Shown: piece after piece, positions 10,710 to 21,458 of the stretch
How positions within the stretch are numbered: position 1 is the first letter of the stretch
Layout of the letters: each line of letters begins with the position of its first letter
Origin: Streptomyces sp. SS1-1
GTDB taxonomy: Bacteria > Actinomycetota > Actinomycetes > Streptomycetales > Streptomycetaceae
Length of the DNA: 64,000 nt
NCBI RefSeq assembly: GCF_008973465.1
Contig: NZ_WBXN01000004.1
Coordinates: forward strand, 2,294,001 to 2,358,000
Direction of reading: 5' to 3'
Program-made: the position numbers and the translations under genes
The notes under the pieces: model-generated
What the model was told of the DNA's origin: nothing
The model's database searches: none
The model's input: the letters and a program-made list of their open reading frames with translations, nothing else

Positions 10710-11564
10710 TCACAGCGCCCCGGCGTCCCGGGCGGTCCACACGCTCGGGTAGATCGGCCGGAAGCCGAGCTCGCGGCGGATGCGCCGGGTGTCCACGATG
10801 TTGTGCCAGGGGTCGGGGTCGGTGTTGTCGTACAGCCCGGCCGGCACCTCCATGCCGTTGAGCTGGTACAGCTCCACGGTGGTGACGGGGGCGTCGTCGC
10901 CGACGTTGTAGATCCGGCCCGCGATGCCCGGCGTGTGCAGCAGCCGCAGCAGGGCCTGGGCGACGTCCGCGTGGTGGGCCATGTGCAGCCGCTGCTGCGG
11001 GGCCCAGCGCGGCGCCCACGCCATGGCGTCCGCCAGGTGCGGGTCGCCCTCGCCGTAGACGAACGGCAGCCGGGCGATGCGCACGTCCAGGCCGTCCATC
11101 GCCAGCAGCGCCCGCTCGGCCTCCACCTTGGAGGCGGGGTACGCGCCCCACATGTGTCCGCCGGACCTGCTCTCGTCCTCCTCGACCAGCGGGCGCCCGC
11201 GGCCGGTGCCGTACACGTTGTTCGTGCTGATCTGCACGAACCGCTCCACCCCGGCCGCCCGCGCGGCCTGCCCGAGCGCCACCGCGGCGTCCCGGTTGAC
11301 CGCCCACGCCTCCTCGTCGGGCACGCCCCTGAAGGCCGCCGCGACGTTGACGACCGCGTCGATGCCGGCGACCGCCTTGCCGAGCGCCTCGGTGTCCCGC
11401 AGATCGCCGACGACGACCTCGGCGCCCAGTTCGGCGAACCGCTCACCCCGGGCCTCGTCCCGGACCAGCACCCTGATCCGGTCCCCCGCCGCCGCCTGCG
11501 TCAGCAGCCTCGGCACGAAGCGCCGGCCGACCTGTCCCGTCGTACCCGTCACCAATGTCTGCAT
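10710..11564 (-). CDS. NAD(P)-dependent epimerase/dehydratase (extended SDR)
   Basis: 284 residues. A Rossmann start 'MQTLVTGTTGQVG' gives the glycine-rich dinucleotide loop at 7-13. 'VVGDLRD' follows beta-3, 'VVNVAAAF' is the NNAG-like motif, and Tyr142-x3-Lys146 in 'AYPASK' is the catalytic pair. It probably acts on a nucleotide sugar or a related carbonyl compound; the substrate is not evident. GAGAGGAG lies 6 bases before the ATG. It is divergent from the MmyB-type regulator at 11684, which may control it, as such regulators often face an SDR gene (inference). Confidence 0.85.
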   Translation of the reverse strand: MQTLVTGTTGQVGRRFVPRLLTQAAAGDRIRVLVRDEARGERFAELGAEVVVGDLRDTEALGKAVAGIDAVVNVAAAFRGVPDEEAWAVNRDAAVALGQAARAAGVERFVQISTNNVYGTGRGRPLVEEDESRSGGHMWGAYPASKVEAERALLAMDGLDVRIARLPFVYGEGDPHLADAMAWAPRWAPQQRLHMAHHADVAQALLRLLHTPGIAGRIYNVGDDAPVTTVELYQLNGMEVPAGLYDNTDPDPWHNIVDTRRIRRELGFRPIYPSVWTARDAGAL

Positions 11565-11683
11565 GATCTGCTCCTCTCGTCTCCCTCCACCCTGGGTCGG
11601 GCCCGGCGCGGGCGGGAGAGACCCGTCGATCAGGGGATCGGCGGTCCCTGGATACGGGACGCGCCATGGCGCACGCTGGAGGC

Positions 11684-12532
11684 ATGAACCGAGCGGAACT
11701 CGCCGACTTCCTGCGCCGCGGCCGGGCCCGGCTGGCCCCGCCGGACGTGGGTCTCACGCCCGGCTCCCGGCGCCGTACGCCGGGCCTGCGCCGGGAGGAG
11801 GTGGCGCAGCTGGCGGGCATGTCGGTGGACTACTACACCCGGCTGGAACAGTCGCGGGGCCCGCGTCCGTCCCGGCAGATGCTCACCGCGCTGGCCCGCG
11901 CGCTGCGGCTGACGGACGACGAGCGGGACCATCTGTTCCACCTGGCCGGCGAGGAGCCGCCGCGGGCCACGACGGGGTCGGAGCACGTGCGCCCGGGGCT
12001 GCTGCTGATCCTGGACCGGCTGCACGACACACCGGCCCAGGTGGTGACCGACTACGGCGAGGTGCTGGCGCAGAACGCGATGGCCAGGGCGCTGTCCGGG
12101 GACGCGATGTCCCGCCCGCGGCGGGAGCGCAACCTGACCCGCGGCTTCTTCCTCGACCCGGCCGCGCGCACCCTCTTCCCGCCCGAGGACCACGAGGCGA
12201 TCGCGCGTTCGCAGGTGGCCAATCTGCGCGCGGTGGCCGCGGCCCGCCCCGACGACCCGGAGCCGGCCGGGCTGGTCGCCGAACTGCTGGCGGGCAGCGC
12301 GGAGTTCGCCCGGCTGTGGGACGAGCACGAGGTGGCGCGGCGCGAGCACGCGACCAAGCGGTTCGTGCACCCGCTGGTCGGTCTGCTGGAGCTGGACTGC
12401 GAGGTCATGGTCAGCCACCAGCACCGGCACCTGCTGGTCGTGCACTCCGCCCGCCCCGGCACGGAGGCCCACGAACGCCTTCAGTTGCTGCGGGTGGTGG
12501 GGTTGCAGGACATGACGGCCGGCACGAGGTAG
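11684..12532 (+). CDS. XRE/MmyB-type transcriptional regulator
   Basis: 282 residues from ATG 11684; ATG 11666 is in frame and possible. An N-terminal helix-turn-helix ('RRRTPGLRREEVAQLAGMSVDYYTRLEQSR', residues about 27-56) is followed by an MmyB-like ligand-binding domain with 'VVTDYGEVLAQNAMARALSG' and a C-terminal 'HPLVGLLELDCEVM...RHLLVVHSA'. In this family the C-terminal PAS-like fold is thought to bind a fatty-acid-like molecule. It is divergent from the epimerase gene (119 bp apart), so that gene is the likely target. A second protein of the same family is at 18908. Confidence 0.88.
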   Translation: MNRAELADFLRRGRARLAPPDVGLTPGSRRRTPGLRREEVAQLAGMSVDYYTRLEQSRGPRPSRQMLTALARALRLTDDERDHLFHLAGEEPPRATTGSEHVRPGLLLILDRLHDTPAQVVTDYGEVLAQNAMARALSGDAMSRPRRERNLTRGFFLDPAARTLFPPEDHEAIARSQVANLRAVAAARPDDPEPAGLVAELLAGSAEFARLWDEHEVARREHATKRFVHPLVGLLELDCEVMVSHQHRHLLVVHSARPGTEAHERLQLLRVVGLQDMTAGTR

Positions 12533-12535
12533 GGA

Positions 12536-14003
<1,468 letters not shown>

Positions 14004-14155
14004 GGCCCTCCCCCTCTTCCCACGTCTTCTCACGGCAGCCCCGGGAAAAGCCCTACGGCGTTGTCGGTCCCCCGGCGTACCCTGGAAACGCCAGGCCGCC
14101 CGAGTGGCGGGCGAGTCGTTTCGAGGAGGACGAGCAAGGCCTTCAGAGCCGGCCC

Positions 14156-15229
14156 ATGACTCAGACACCCACAGCTCACACACCCGCGCAGGGGCAGGCG
14201 AGAGCACAGTTCACCGTCCCCGCCCAGCACCCCATGGTGACCGTGCTGGGGTCCGGCGACTCCCTGCTGCGCGTGGTCGAGAAGGCCTTCCCGGCGGCCG
14301 ACATCCATGTCCGGGGCAATGAGATCAGCGCGGTCGGCGACGCCGCGGAGGTCGCCCTCATCCAGCGCCTGTTCGACGAGATGATGCTGGTGCTCCGCAC
14401 CGGGCAGCCGATGACGGAGGACGCAGTGGAACGCTCGATCGCCATGCTCAGAGCGAGTGACAACGGCGAGGGGGACGGCCAGGAGACCCCGGCCGAGGTG
14501 CTCACGCAGAACATCCTGTCCTCGCGCGGCCGCACCATCCGCCCCAAGACGCTCAACCAGAAGCGGTACGTCGACGCCATAGACAAGCACACGATCGTCT
14601 TCGGCATCGGCCCCGCCGGTACGGGCAAGACCTATCTGGCCATGGCCAAGGCGGTGCAGGCCCTGCAGTCCAAGCAGGTCAACCGCATCATCCTGACCCG
14701 GCCCGCGGTCGAGGCGGGCGAGCGGCTGGGCTTCCTCCCGGGCACGCTCTACGAGAAGATCGACCCCTATCTGCGCCCGCTGTACGACGCGCTGCACGAC
14801 ATGCTCGACCCCGACTCGATCCCGCGGCTGATGGCGGCGGGGACGATCGAGGTCGCGCCGCTCGCCTACATGCGCGGCCGCACGCTGAACGACGCCTTCA
14901 TCATCCTGGACGAGGCGCAGAACACGAGCCCCGAGCAGATGAAGATGTTCCTCACCCGCCTGGGCTTCGACTCGAAGATCGTCATCACCGGTGACGTCAC
15001 CCAGGTCGACCTCCCGGACGGCACCAAGTCCGGTCTGCGGCAGGTGCAGGACATCCTGGACGGCGTCGACGACGTCCACTTCTCGCGTCTGTCGTCGCAG
15101 GATGTCGTCCGGCACAAGCTGGTCGGCCGTATCGTCGACGCGTACGAGAAGTACGACAGCACGCACGGCACTCAGAACGGCACCCACAAGGGCCCGAACC
15201 GGGGCAAGTCCGCGCACAAGGGGAAGTAG
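14156..15229 (+). CDS. PhoH-like ATPase
   Basis: 357 residues. An N-terminal KH-like region is followed by the PhoH P-loop ATPase: Walker A 'GPAGTGKT' at 152-159, '[17 protein letters not shown]', Walker B 'IILDEAQN', and '[12 protein letters not shown]'. The role is thought to lie in RNA metabolism with YbeY, whose gene follows. No in-frame GTG or TTG lies between the ATG and the upstream stop region. The only GAGGAGG is about 25 bases before the ATG, further than normal. 13 bp separate its stop from ybeY. Confidence 0.93.
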   Translation: MTQTPTAHTPAQGQARAQFTVPAQHPMVTVLGSGDSLLRVVEKAFPAADIHVRGNEISAVGDAAEVALIQRLFDEMMLVLRTGQPMTEDAVERSIAMLRASDNGEGDGQETPAEVLTQNILSSRGRTIRPKTLNQKRYVDAIDKHTIVFGIGPAGTGKTYLAMAKAVQALQSKQVNRIILTRPAVEAGERLGFLPGTLYEKIDPYLRPLYDALHDMLDPDSIPRLMAAGTIEVAPLAYMRGRTLNDAFIILDEAQNTSPEQMKMFLTRLGFDSKIVITGDVTQVDLPDGTKSGLRQVQDILDGVDDVHFSRLSSQDVVRHKLVGRIVDAYEKYDSTHGTQNGTHKGPNRGKSAHKGK

Positions 15230-15242
15230 ACCGAGCACCAGC

Positions 15243-15740
15243 ATGTCGATCGACGTCAACAACGAGTCCGGCACCGAGGTCGACGAGCAGGCGATCCTCG
15301 ACATCGCCCGCTACGCCCTGGGGCGGATGCGCATCCACCCGCTGTCCGAGCTCTCGGTGATCGTGGTGGACGCCGACGCCATGGAGCAGCTCCACATCCA
15401 GTGGATGGACCTGCCCGGGCCCACCGATGTCATGTCGTTCCCCATGGACGAGCTGCGGCCCCCGTCCAAGGACGACGACGAGCCGCCGCAGGGGCTGCTC
15501 GGCGACATCGTGCTGTGCCCGGAGGTCGCCGCGAAGCAGGGCGCCGAGGCGCCCACGCAGCACAGCATGGACGAGGAGCTGCAGCTGCTCACCGTCCACG
15601 GTGTGCTGCATCTGCTCGGCTACGACCACGAGGAGCCCGACGAGAAGGCCGAGATGTTCGGCCTGCAGGCCGCCATCGTGGACGGCTGGCGCGCGGAGAA
15701 GGGGCTGACCGGCCCCTCCCCGGCGCCGACCGTGTCATGA
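15243..15740 (+). CDS. ybeY: Endoribonuclease YbeY (rRNA maturation factor)
   Basis: 165 residues. The metal-binding H-x3-H-x5-H motif is present as '[11 protein letters not shown]' (His119, 123, 129), with '[10 protein letters not shown]' and '[12 protein letters not shown]' upstream. It is a zinc-dependent RNase implicated in 16S 3'-end processing and ribosome quality control. It lies between phoH and corC; its stop overlaps the corC start (ATGA), so the two are translationally coupled. Confidence 0.96.
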   Translation: MSIDVNNESGTEVDEQAILDIARYALGRMRIHPLSELSVIVVDADAMEQLHIQWMDLPGPTDVMSFPMDELRPPSKDDDEPPQGLLGDIVLCPEVAAKQGAEAPTQHSMDEELQLLTVHGVLHLLGYDHEEPDEKAEMFGLQAAIVDGWRAEKGLTGPSPAPTVS

Positions 15741-17044
15741 GTGCGCCGCTCGTAGCAGGCGCGATCGCCCTGGTCGTCGTCGCCTGGCTCGCCGCCTGCG
15801 CGGAGGCGGGCCTGGCGCGCGTCTCCAGCTTCCGCGCCGAGGAGGCCGTCCGCGGCGGCCGGCGCGGCAGCGCGAAGCTGGCCCAGGTCGCCGCCGACCC
15901 GACCCGCTATCTGAACGTGGCGCTGCTCGTCCGCGTCACCTGCGAGATGGCGGCGGCCGCCATCGTCACGTACGCCTGCCTCCAGGAGTTCTCCGGGACG
16001 ACGCAGGCCCTGCTGGTCGCCATCGGCGTCATGGTCCTCGTCTCGTACGTGGCCGTCGGCGTCTCGCCGCGCACCATCGGCCGGCAGCACCCGCTGAACA
16101 CGGCGACGGTGGCGGCGTACGTGCTGCTGCCACTCGCGCGGATCATGGGCCCGATCCCGTCGCTGCTGATCCTCGTCGGCAACGCCCTCACCCCCGGCAA
16201 GGGCTTCCGCCGCGGCCCCTTCGCCTCCGAGGCGGAGCTGCGCGCGCTGGTCGACCTTGCGGAGGCGGAGTCGCTGATCGAGGCCGAGGAGCGCCGGATG
16301 GTGCACTCGGTCTTCGAGCTCGGCGACACCCTGGTGCGCGAGGTGATGGTCCCGCGCACGGACCTGATCGTGATCGAGCGGTACAAGACGATCCGGCAGG
16401 CCCTCACGCTCGCCCTGCGCTCCGGGTTCTCCCGGATCCCGGTCGTCGGGGAGAGCGAGGACGACGTGGTCGGGATCGTGTACCTGAAGGACCTGGCCCG
16501 CAAGACGCACATCTCGCGGGACGCGGAGAGCGAGCTGGTGTCCACCGCGATGCGCCCGGCGGTCTTCGTGCCGGACACCAAGAACGCCGGTGACCTGCTG
16601 CGCGAGATGCAGAAGGAACGCAATCACGTCGCCGTCGTCATCGACGAGTACGGCGGCACCGCGGGCATCGTCACCATCGAGGACATCCTCGAGGAGATCG
16701 TCGGCGAGATCACCGACGAGTACGACCGTGAGCTGCCCCCGGTGGAGGTGCTCGGCGACGACCGCTACCGGGTGACCGCCCGGCTGGACATCACCGACCT
16801 GGGCGAGCTGTACGGCCTCGACGAGTACGACGACGAGGACGTGGAGACGGTCGGCGGTCTGCTCGCGAAGGCGCTGGGCCGGGTGCCGATCGCCGAGGCG
16901 TCGTCCACGGTGGAGCTGCCCGACGGGCGGGAGCTGCGGCTGACGGCGGAGGCCGCGGCCGGCCGGCGGAACAAGATCGTGACCGTGCTCGTGGAGCCTG
17001 TGGAGCCGGTGAAGGCCCCCGCGGAGGAGACGGGTCGGGAGTGA
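15737..17044 (+). CDS. CorC/HlyC-family CNNM transporter with CBS domains
   Basis: 435 residues. Four hydrophobic segments in the first ~150 residues form the CNNM (DUF21) domain. Two CBS motifs follow ('[14 protein letters not shown]...[22 protein letters not shown]' and '[30 protein letters not shown]'), then a CorC_HlyC C-terminal domain. The family is linked to magnesium/cobalt efflux; annotations as 'hemolysin' are historical. It overlaps ybeY by 4 bases upstream and the YjbR gene by 4 bases downstream, so the three genes form one operon. Confidence 0.93.
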   Translation: MSAPLVAGAIALVVVAWLAACAEAGLARVSSFRAEEAVRGGRRGSAKLAQVAADPTRYLNVALLVRVTCEMAAAAIVTYACLQEFSGTTQALLVAIGVMVLVSYVAVGVSPRTIGRQHPLNTATVAAYVLLPLARIMGPIPSLLILVGNALTPGKGFRRGPFASEAELRALVDLAEAESLIEAEERRMVHSVFELGDTLVREVMVPRTDLIVIERYKTIRQALTLALRSGFSRIPVVGESEDDVVGIVYLKDLARKTHISRDAESELVSTAMRPAVFVPDTKNAGDLLREMQKERNHVAVVIDEYGGTAGIVTIEDILEEIVGEITDEYDRELPPVEVLGDDRYRVTARLDITDLGELYGLDEYDDEDVETVGGLLAKALGRVPIAEASSTVELPDGRELRLTAEAAAGRRNKIVTVLVEPVEPVKAPAEETGRE

Positions 17045-17400
17045 CACCTCAGGAGCTGCGGGCGCTGTGCCTGTCGTTCGACGCCGTGGTGGAGGAGTTC
17101 CCGTTCAACCCGGACACCTCCGTCTTCAAGGTGCTCGGCAAGCTGTTCGCGCTGACGAACCTGGACGCCCGGCCCCTGACGGTGAACCTGAAGTGCGACC
17201 CGGAGGACGCGGTGCGGCTGCGCGCCGACCACCCCGGCCTGGTCGTCCCCGGCTACCACATGAACAAGCGGCACTGGAACACGGTGACGGTGGACGGCGA
17301 GCTCCCGGACCGGCTGGTCCGGGAGCTCGTGGAGGACTCGTACGACCTGGTCGTGGCCGGTCTACCGCGTGCCGAGCGGCTGCGTCTCGACCGTCCCTGA
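17041..17400 (+). CDS. MmcQ/YjbR family (DUF419) protein
   Basis: 119 residues from a GTG that overlaps the corC stop (GTGA). 'PFNPDTSVFKVLGKLFALTNLD', 'LTVNLKCDPEDAVRLR' and 'PGYHMNKRHWNTVTVDG' are the family hallmarks. The fold is CyaY-like and a DNA-binding role has been proposed; the function is unsettled. Its 3' end overlaps the convergent MFS gene by 39 bp. Confidence 0.9.
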   Translation: MTPQELRALCLSFDAVVEEFPFNPDTSVFKVLGKLFALTNLDARPLTVNLKCDPEDAVRLRADHPGLVVPGYHMNKRHWNTVTVDGELPDRLVRELVEDSYDLVVAGLPRAERLRLDRP

Positions 17401-18819
17401 GACCGGCGTCCGGCGGGTGCGCAGACCGACGGCGACGAGGGCGGCGGCGGCCAGCACGATGCCGGTGTCCAGCGCCATGACCGTGCGGGTGCCGCCGAGC
17501 AGGTCGCCGGAGGTGGTGGCGAGGACGCCGAGCAGTGGGACGCCGACGGTGATGCCGACCTGCTGGGTGGAGGTGACCAGGCCGGTGGCCAGGCCCTGTG
17601 CCTCGTCGGGGACGCCCGAGGTGACGGTCAGGCCGTAGGAGATGATCGCGCCCAGGTGGAACATGCTGGCCACCGACACGGCCGCCGTGGCGAGCCACAC
17701 GGACCAGGAGTCGGCGTCCAGGAGCAGCAGTCCGCCGGTGAACAGGCCCTGTCCGGCGAGGGAGACGACGAGCGTACGGCGTGCGCCGAGCCGGCTGACG
17801 AAGCGCGGCGTGAGCGATCCGGCGGCCACCGAGGCGATGCCCTGGACGCCGAAGACGAGGCCGGTCTCCCAGGCGGTCAGGCCGAGGACACCCTGCAGGT
17901 ACAGGGTGAGGACGAAGACGACCGTCGACATCATCGAGAAGGTCACGAGACCCCCCAGGTTGCCCCAGGCCACCGTGCGGCGGCGCAGCATCGGCAGGGA
18001 GACCAGCGGCTCCGGGGTGCGGGACTCGATCACCGCGAACGCCGTGAGCAGGGCGGCGCCCAGGACGAGGGTGGCGAGGACGTCGGCGTGGGCGAAGCCG
18101 TGGTCGGCGGCGGTCGTCAGGGCGTAGATCAGGGCCAGCAGACCGCCGGTGACGGTGACCGCGCCGGGCACGTCCAGGTGGGGCCGCGCGGGGGTGCGGG
18201 ACTCCGGCAGCAGGCCGGGTGCGAGGGGCAGGACGACCAGCGCGAACAGGGCGAGCAGGCCCATCGTGGAGCGCCAGCCGAGGGTGTCGGTGAGGACGCC
18301 GCCGGCGACGACGCCGATGGTGAAGCCGAGGGACATCAGCGTGCCGGAGATGCCGAGCGCCCGGTCGCGGGCGGGGCCCTCGGCGAAGGTCGTCGTCAGC
18401 AGGGACATGCCGGTCGGCACGATCATGGCGGCGCCGAGGCCCTGCAGGGCCCGTCCGGCGAGGAAGGACGCCGGGTCCCAGGCGAGGGTCGCGAGCACGG
18501 AGGCCGCGGCGAACAGGCCGAGCCCGGTGAGGAAGAGGCGGCGGCGGCCGAACAGGTCGCCGATGCGGCCGAACAGGAGCAGGAAGCCGCCGGACGGCAG
18601 GGCGAACGCGGTGACCGCCCACTGGAGCGCCGACCGGTCCATGCCGAGGTCGGCCCCGAGGACGGGCAGGGCGACGTTCAGGACGGAGAAGTCGAGGGCC
18701 ACCATGAACTGGGCGGCGCACAGGACGAACAGGACGAGCTTGTCGCGCCGCGACATCCGGGGGGTGCCGGGCGCTGGGGACTTGGTGCGGGTGAGGTCGG
18801 TGTCGATCGCCATGGACAT
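17362..18819 (-). CDS. MFS drug exporter, DHA2 (EmrB/QacA) family
   Basis: 485 residues, with about 14 hydrophobic segments. Motif A is seen as 'GRIGDLFGRRRLFLTG', with 'FMVALDFSVLNVALP' in TM1 and motif C-like 'GFTIGVVAGGVLTD' in TM5. It is a proton-driven drug/metabolite exporter of the inner membrane; the substrate is unknown. Start ATG 18819 is chosen (ATG 18813 is close and in frame); the longer open frame to 18921 has no membrane sequence. It is divergent from an MmyB-type regulator 88 bp away, its likely regulator. The 3' end overlaps the YjbR gene by 39 bp. Confidence 0.92.
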   Translation of the reverse strand: MSMAIDTDLTRTKSPAPGTPRMSRRDKLVLFVLCAAQFMVALDFSVLNVALPVLGADLGMDRSALQWAVTAFALPSGGFLLLFGRIGDLFGRRRLFLTGLGLFAAASVLATLAWDPASFLAGRALQGLGAAMIVPTGMSLLTTTFAEGPARDRALGISGTLMSLGFTIGVVAGGVLTDTLGWRSTMGLLALFALVVLPLAPGLLPESRTPARPHLDVPGAVTVTGGLLALIYALTTAADHGFAHADVLATLVLGAALLTAFAVIESRTPEPLVSLPMLRRRTVAWGNLGGLVTFSMMSTVVFVLTLYLQGVLGLTAWETGLVFGVQGIASVAAGSLTPRFVSRLGARRTLVVSLAGQGLFTGGLLLLDADSWSVWLATAAVSVASMFHLGAIISYGLTVTSGVPDEAQGLATGLVTSTQQVGITVGVPLLGVLATTSGDLLGGTRTVMALDTGIVLAAAALVAVGLRTRRTPVSGTVETQPLGTR

Positions 18820-18907
18820 GAGCTTCGGGGTCGCGGAATAGTCGTGGGGAGCGGCAAGTTGTCCTGGTGGTGGCACCACCAGCCGGCGTGACAGGGGGGA
18901 TCGGCAC

Positions 18908-19780
18908 GTGTCCGGGGGCACGCTGAAGAGTCATCGGCGGCGCGAGCTGCGCGAGTTCCTGATGAGCAGGAGGGCCCGGGTCTCCCCGGGCGAGGCCGGG
19001 CTGCCCGACGGCGGTGCGCGGCGCCGCACTCCGGGGCTGCGGCGCGAGGAGGTCGCCGTGCTCGCGGGCGTGGGCGCCTCCTGGTACCAGTGGCTGGAGC
19101 AGGGCCGGGACATCTCGGTCTCCCCGCAGGTCCTGGACTCCGTGGCGCGGGTGCTGCGGCTGAGCAACGCCGAGCGCCGGCATCTGTACGTGCTGGCCGG
19201 GCTCAACCCGCCGGCGGCCGAAGTCGCCCCGGACAAGCGGGAGATGTGCGAGGGCCTGCGGCGGCTGATCGACACGTGGATGCCGAACCCGGCGCACATC
19301 ATGGACCGTTACTACAACGGCGTGATGTACAACGAGGCCGCCTCGACCGTACTGGGCATGCGGCCGGGTCTGCGCTGGAACTGCCTGATCGACTTCTTCA
19401 CGGACCCCATGTACCGCGTTCGGTCCCGGAGTTGGGAGGAGAACGCCTCGACGGTCGTCGCCCAGTTCCGCGCCCTGTGCATGGCCAACCCCGACGACGA
19501 GGGGTTCCAGGAGGTGCTGGCCGAGGCGCGGGCGTCCAGCCCGGAGTTCGCGGAGCTGTGGGAGCGGCGGGACATCGAGGATGCGGGGCAGATCCGCAAG
19601 GAGCTGGACCATCCGCTGGTCGGGGTGCTGACGATGGAGTCGAGCGTGATGCAGATGCCGGTGCGCCCGGATCTGTCGATCGTGCTGCACACCCCGCTGG
19701 ACGAGGCGACGGCGGCGAAGCTGCGGTGGCTGGCCTCGCCGGAGGCGCGGCGCGGGGCGATGTACCCCGTGGCCGGGTGA
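18908..19780 (+). CDS. XRE/MmyB-type transcriptional regulator
   Basis: 290 residues from a GTG start. The HTH 'RRRTPGLRREEVAVLAGVGASWYQWLEQGR' is followed by an MmyB-like domain ('HIMDRYYNGVMYNEAASTVLG', 'HPLVGVLTMESSVMQM'). It is homologous in layout to the regulator at 11684. It faces the MFS exporter gene, so control of export by a small-molecule ligand is likely. A GGGGATC about 5 bases before the GTG may serve as a ribosome site. Confidence 0.88.
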   Translation: MSGGTLKSHRRRELREFLMSRRARVSPGEAGLPDGGARRRTPGLRREEVAVLAGVGASWYQWLEQGRDISVSPQVLDSVARVLRLSNAERRHLYVLAGLNPPAAEVAPDKREMCEGLRRLIDTWMPNPAHIMDRYYNGVMYNEAASTVLGMRPGLRWNCLIDFFTDPMYRVRSRSWEENASTVVAQFRALCMANPDDEGFQEVLAEARASSPEFAELWERRDIEDAGQIRKELDHPLVGVLTMESSVMQMPVRPDLSIVLHTPLDEATAAKLRWLASPEARRGAMYPVAG

Positions 19781-19796
19781 GTCCGCCGGTGCTCCG

Positions 19797-19802
19797 TATG
19801 CT
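19797..19802 (+). promoter_or_regulatory. Candidate -10 element, leaderless start of the CDA-like gene
   Basis: TATGCT lies 6 bases before ATG 19809 and there is no ribosome site. No clear -35 was found. Confidence 0.35.
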
Positions 19803-19808
19803 CGGATC

Positions 19809-20162
19809 ATGACCGACAGCAACGCGCTCGACCCCGAGGACCGCAAGATCGTCACCCTGGCCCGTTCCGCGCGGGCCCGCAACGGCGTGCCCGAGGGCGC
19901 GGCCGTACGCGACGAGACCGGCCGGACGTACGTCGCCGGAACCGTCGCCCTGGACTCCCTGAAGCTGAGCGCGCTGCGCACGGCGGTGGCGATGGCGGTG
20001 GCGTCGGGCGCGCAGTCCCTGGAGGCGGCGGCGATCGTGACCGAGGACGCGGCCGCCCGCACCGAGGACCTGGCGGCGGTACGCGACCTGGGCGGCCCCG
20101 GCACCCCGGTCCTGGTGGCGGGCCCGGACGGCACGGTACACACGACGGTCCAGGCGGACTGA
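19809..20162 (+). CDS. Cytidine-deaminase-like protein lacking the zinc site
   Basis: 117 residues. The length, 'DRKIVTLARSARARNGVPEGAAVRDETGRTYVAGTV' and 'ALRTAVAMAVASGAQSLEAAAIV' follow the small cytidine deaminase fold, and the genomic neighbourhood (phoH, ybeY, corC, era) is where cdd usually lies. The zinc ligands and catalytic Glu are absent: the [HC]AE segment reads 'KLSALRTAV', and there is no PCxxC. The protein has no cysteine at all. It is therefore probably not a deaminase; a retained structural or nucleotide-binding role is possible. Confidence 0.7.
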   Translation: MTDSNALDPEDRKIVTLARSARARNGVPEGAAVRDETGRTYVAGTVALDSLKLSALRTAVAMAVASGAQSLEAAAIVTEDAAARTEDLAAVRDLGGPGTPVLVAGPDGTVHTTVQAD

Positions 20163-20178
20163 GACCGATCCGCCGGTC

Positions 20179-20202
20179 GGGCCGAGCGACTCGCTCAGGC
20201 CC
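20179..20202. terminator. Hairpin between convergent genes
   Basis: A 10-bp stem (gggccgagcg with cgctc-ggccc, one bulged base, 3-base loop) lies between the CDA-like gene and the kinase gene. It probably serves both strands. Confidence 0.5.
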
Positions 20203-20211
20203 GCGCCCCCC

Positions 20212-21369
20212 TCACGCCGAGCGGCGGAAGCCGATCGTCGGGACCGCTCGGCGTAGTGGCCAGGGGCGGCCCGCGTCCTCCGGCACCAGGTCCGCTAGGA
20301 ACGCGTAGCGGCGCAGGGCCTCGCGGTCCTGGCTCTCCAGGGAGCGGACCTGGCGCCACCAGGCGCCGATCTCCGCCCAGCCCGGCGCCGACAGGGAGCC
20401 GCCGAACTCCTGGACGGAGAGGGCGGCGGTCAGTCCGGCGAAGGCGAGGCGGTCGGCGAGCGGCCAGCCCGCGAGGGTGCCGGTGACGAACCCGGCCACG
20501 AAGACGTCGCCCGCGCCGGTCGGGTCCAGCGCCTCGACGGCGATCGCGGGCACGACGGCCGTCTCGCCGGTCCGCCCGTCGACCGCGTACGCGCCCTCCG
20601 CGCCGAGGGTGACCACGGCGACCGGCACATGCTCGGTGAGGGCGTGGGCGGCCTCCCGCGGGGACCGTGTGCGGGTGTACCGCATGGCCTCCTCGGCGTT
20701 GGGCAGGAACGCCTCGCAGTGCTCCAGGTCGGCGAGTCCCGCCAGGTCCCAGGCGCCGGTGTCGTCCCAGCCGACGTCGGCGAAGACCCGGGTGCCCTTG
20801 CTCGCGGCCTGCGCGATCCAGGGGGCCCGGGTGCCGGGGACCAGGGAGGCGACGGCGGCCCGGGCGCGGGGCGGGCAGTCCGGCGCGGGTTCCTCCGGGG
20901 GCGGTTCGTGCCCGTGGGAGACCATGGTGCGCTCCCCCTCGTACGCCATGGAGACGGTGACCGGGGAGTGCCAGCCGGGGACCGTGCGCGAGGGCGAGAG
21001 GTCGATGCCCTCGCCCTGCTCCAGCGCGTCCCAGCAGTAGTCGCCGTAGTGGTCGTCGCCGAAGGCCGCGGCGAGGGACGTCTTCAGGCCGAGGCGGGCG
21101 AGCGCGGTCGCCATGTTGGCCACGCCGCCGGGGCTGGAGCCCATGCCGCGCGCCCAGGACTCGGTGCCGCGCACCGGGGCCGAGTCGAGGCCGGTGAAGA
21201 TGATGTCGAGGAAGACCGTGCCGGTCAGATACACGTCCCAGGGCGGGTCGGCGGGCTCCCGCAGGCCCGCGAGGGGGTCGACTTGGGCCCGCCGGTACGG
21301 CCCTTTGACCGGGGGCGGCGGCCCCTGCGGCGCGGGTCCCTCTCCGGTGGGCGCGGTGGGCGTGGTCAC
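20212..21369 (-). CDS. PfkB/ribokinase-family carbohydrate kinase
   Basis: 385 residues from a GTG with GGGAG 7 bases upstream. 'GMGSSPGGVANMATALARLGL' is the N-terminal sugar-binding motif and 'DPTGAGDVFVAGFVTG' the C-terminal PfkB signature with the catalytic Asp and the anion hole. It phosphorylates a sugar or nucleoside with ATP; the substrate is not identifiable. About 45 residues of Pro/Gly-rich sequence precede the core, and the C-terminus is extended. A KdgD-like gene lies 89 bp upstream on the same strand. Confidence 0.88.
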   Translation of the reverse strand: MTTPTAPTGEGPAPQGPPPPVKGPYRRAQVDPLAGLREPADPPWDVYLTGTVFLDIIFTGLDSAPVRGTESWARGMGSSPGGVANMATALARLGLKTSLAAAFGDDHYGDYCWDALEQGEGIDLSPSRTVPGWHSPVTVSMAYEGERTMVSHGHEPPPEEPAPDCPPRARAAVASLVPGTRAPWIAQAASKGTRVFADVGWDDTGAWDLAGLADLEHCEAFLPNAEEAMRYTRTRSPREAAHALTEHVPVAVVTLGAEGAYAVDGRTGETAVVPAIAVEALDPTGAGDVFVAGFVTGTLAGWPLADRLAFAGLTAALSVQEFGGSLSAPGWAEIGAWWRQVRSLESQDREALRRYAFLADLVPEDAGRPWPLRRAVPTIGFRRSA

Positions 21370-21458
21370 GGTGCGCTCCCTGGCGTGGTCCTGATCTGGC
21401 CAGTGTGCACCACGCCACGGACAACGCCACGTGTTCCCCGCCCGGCGCGACCGTCAGG

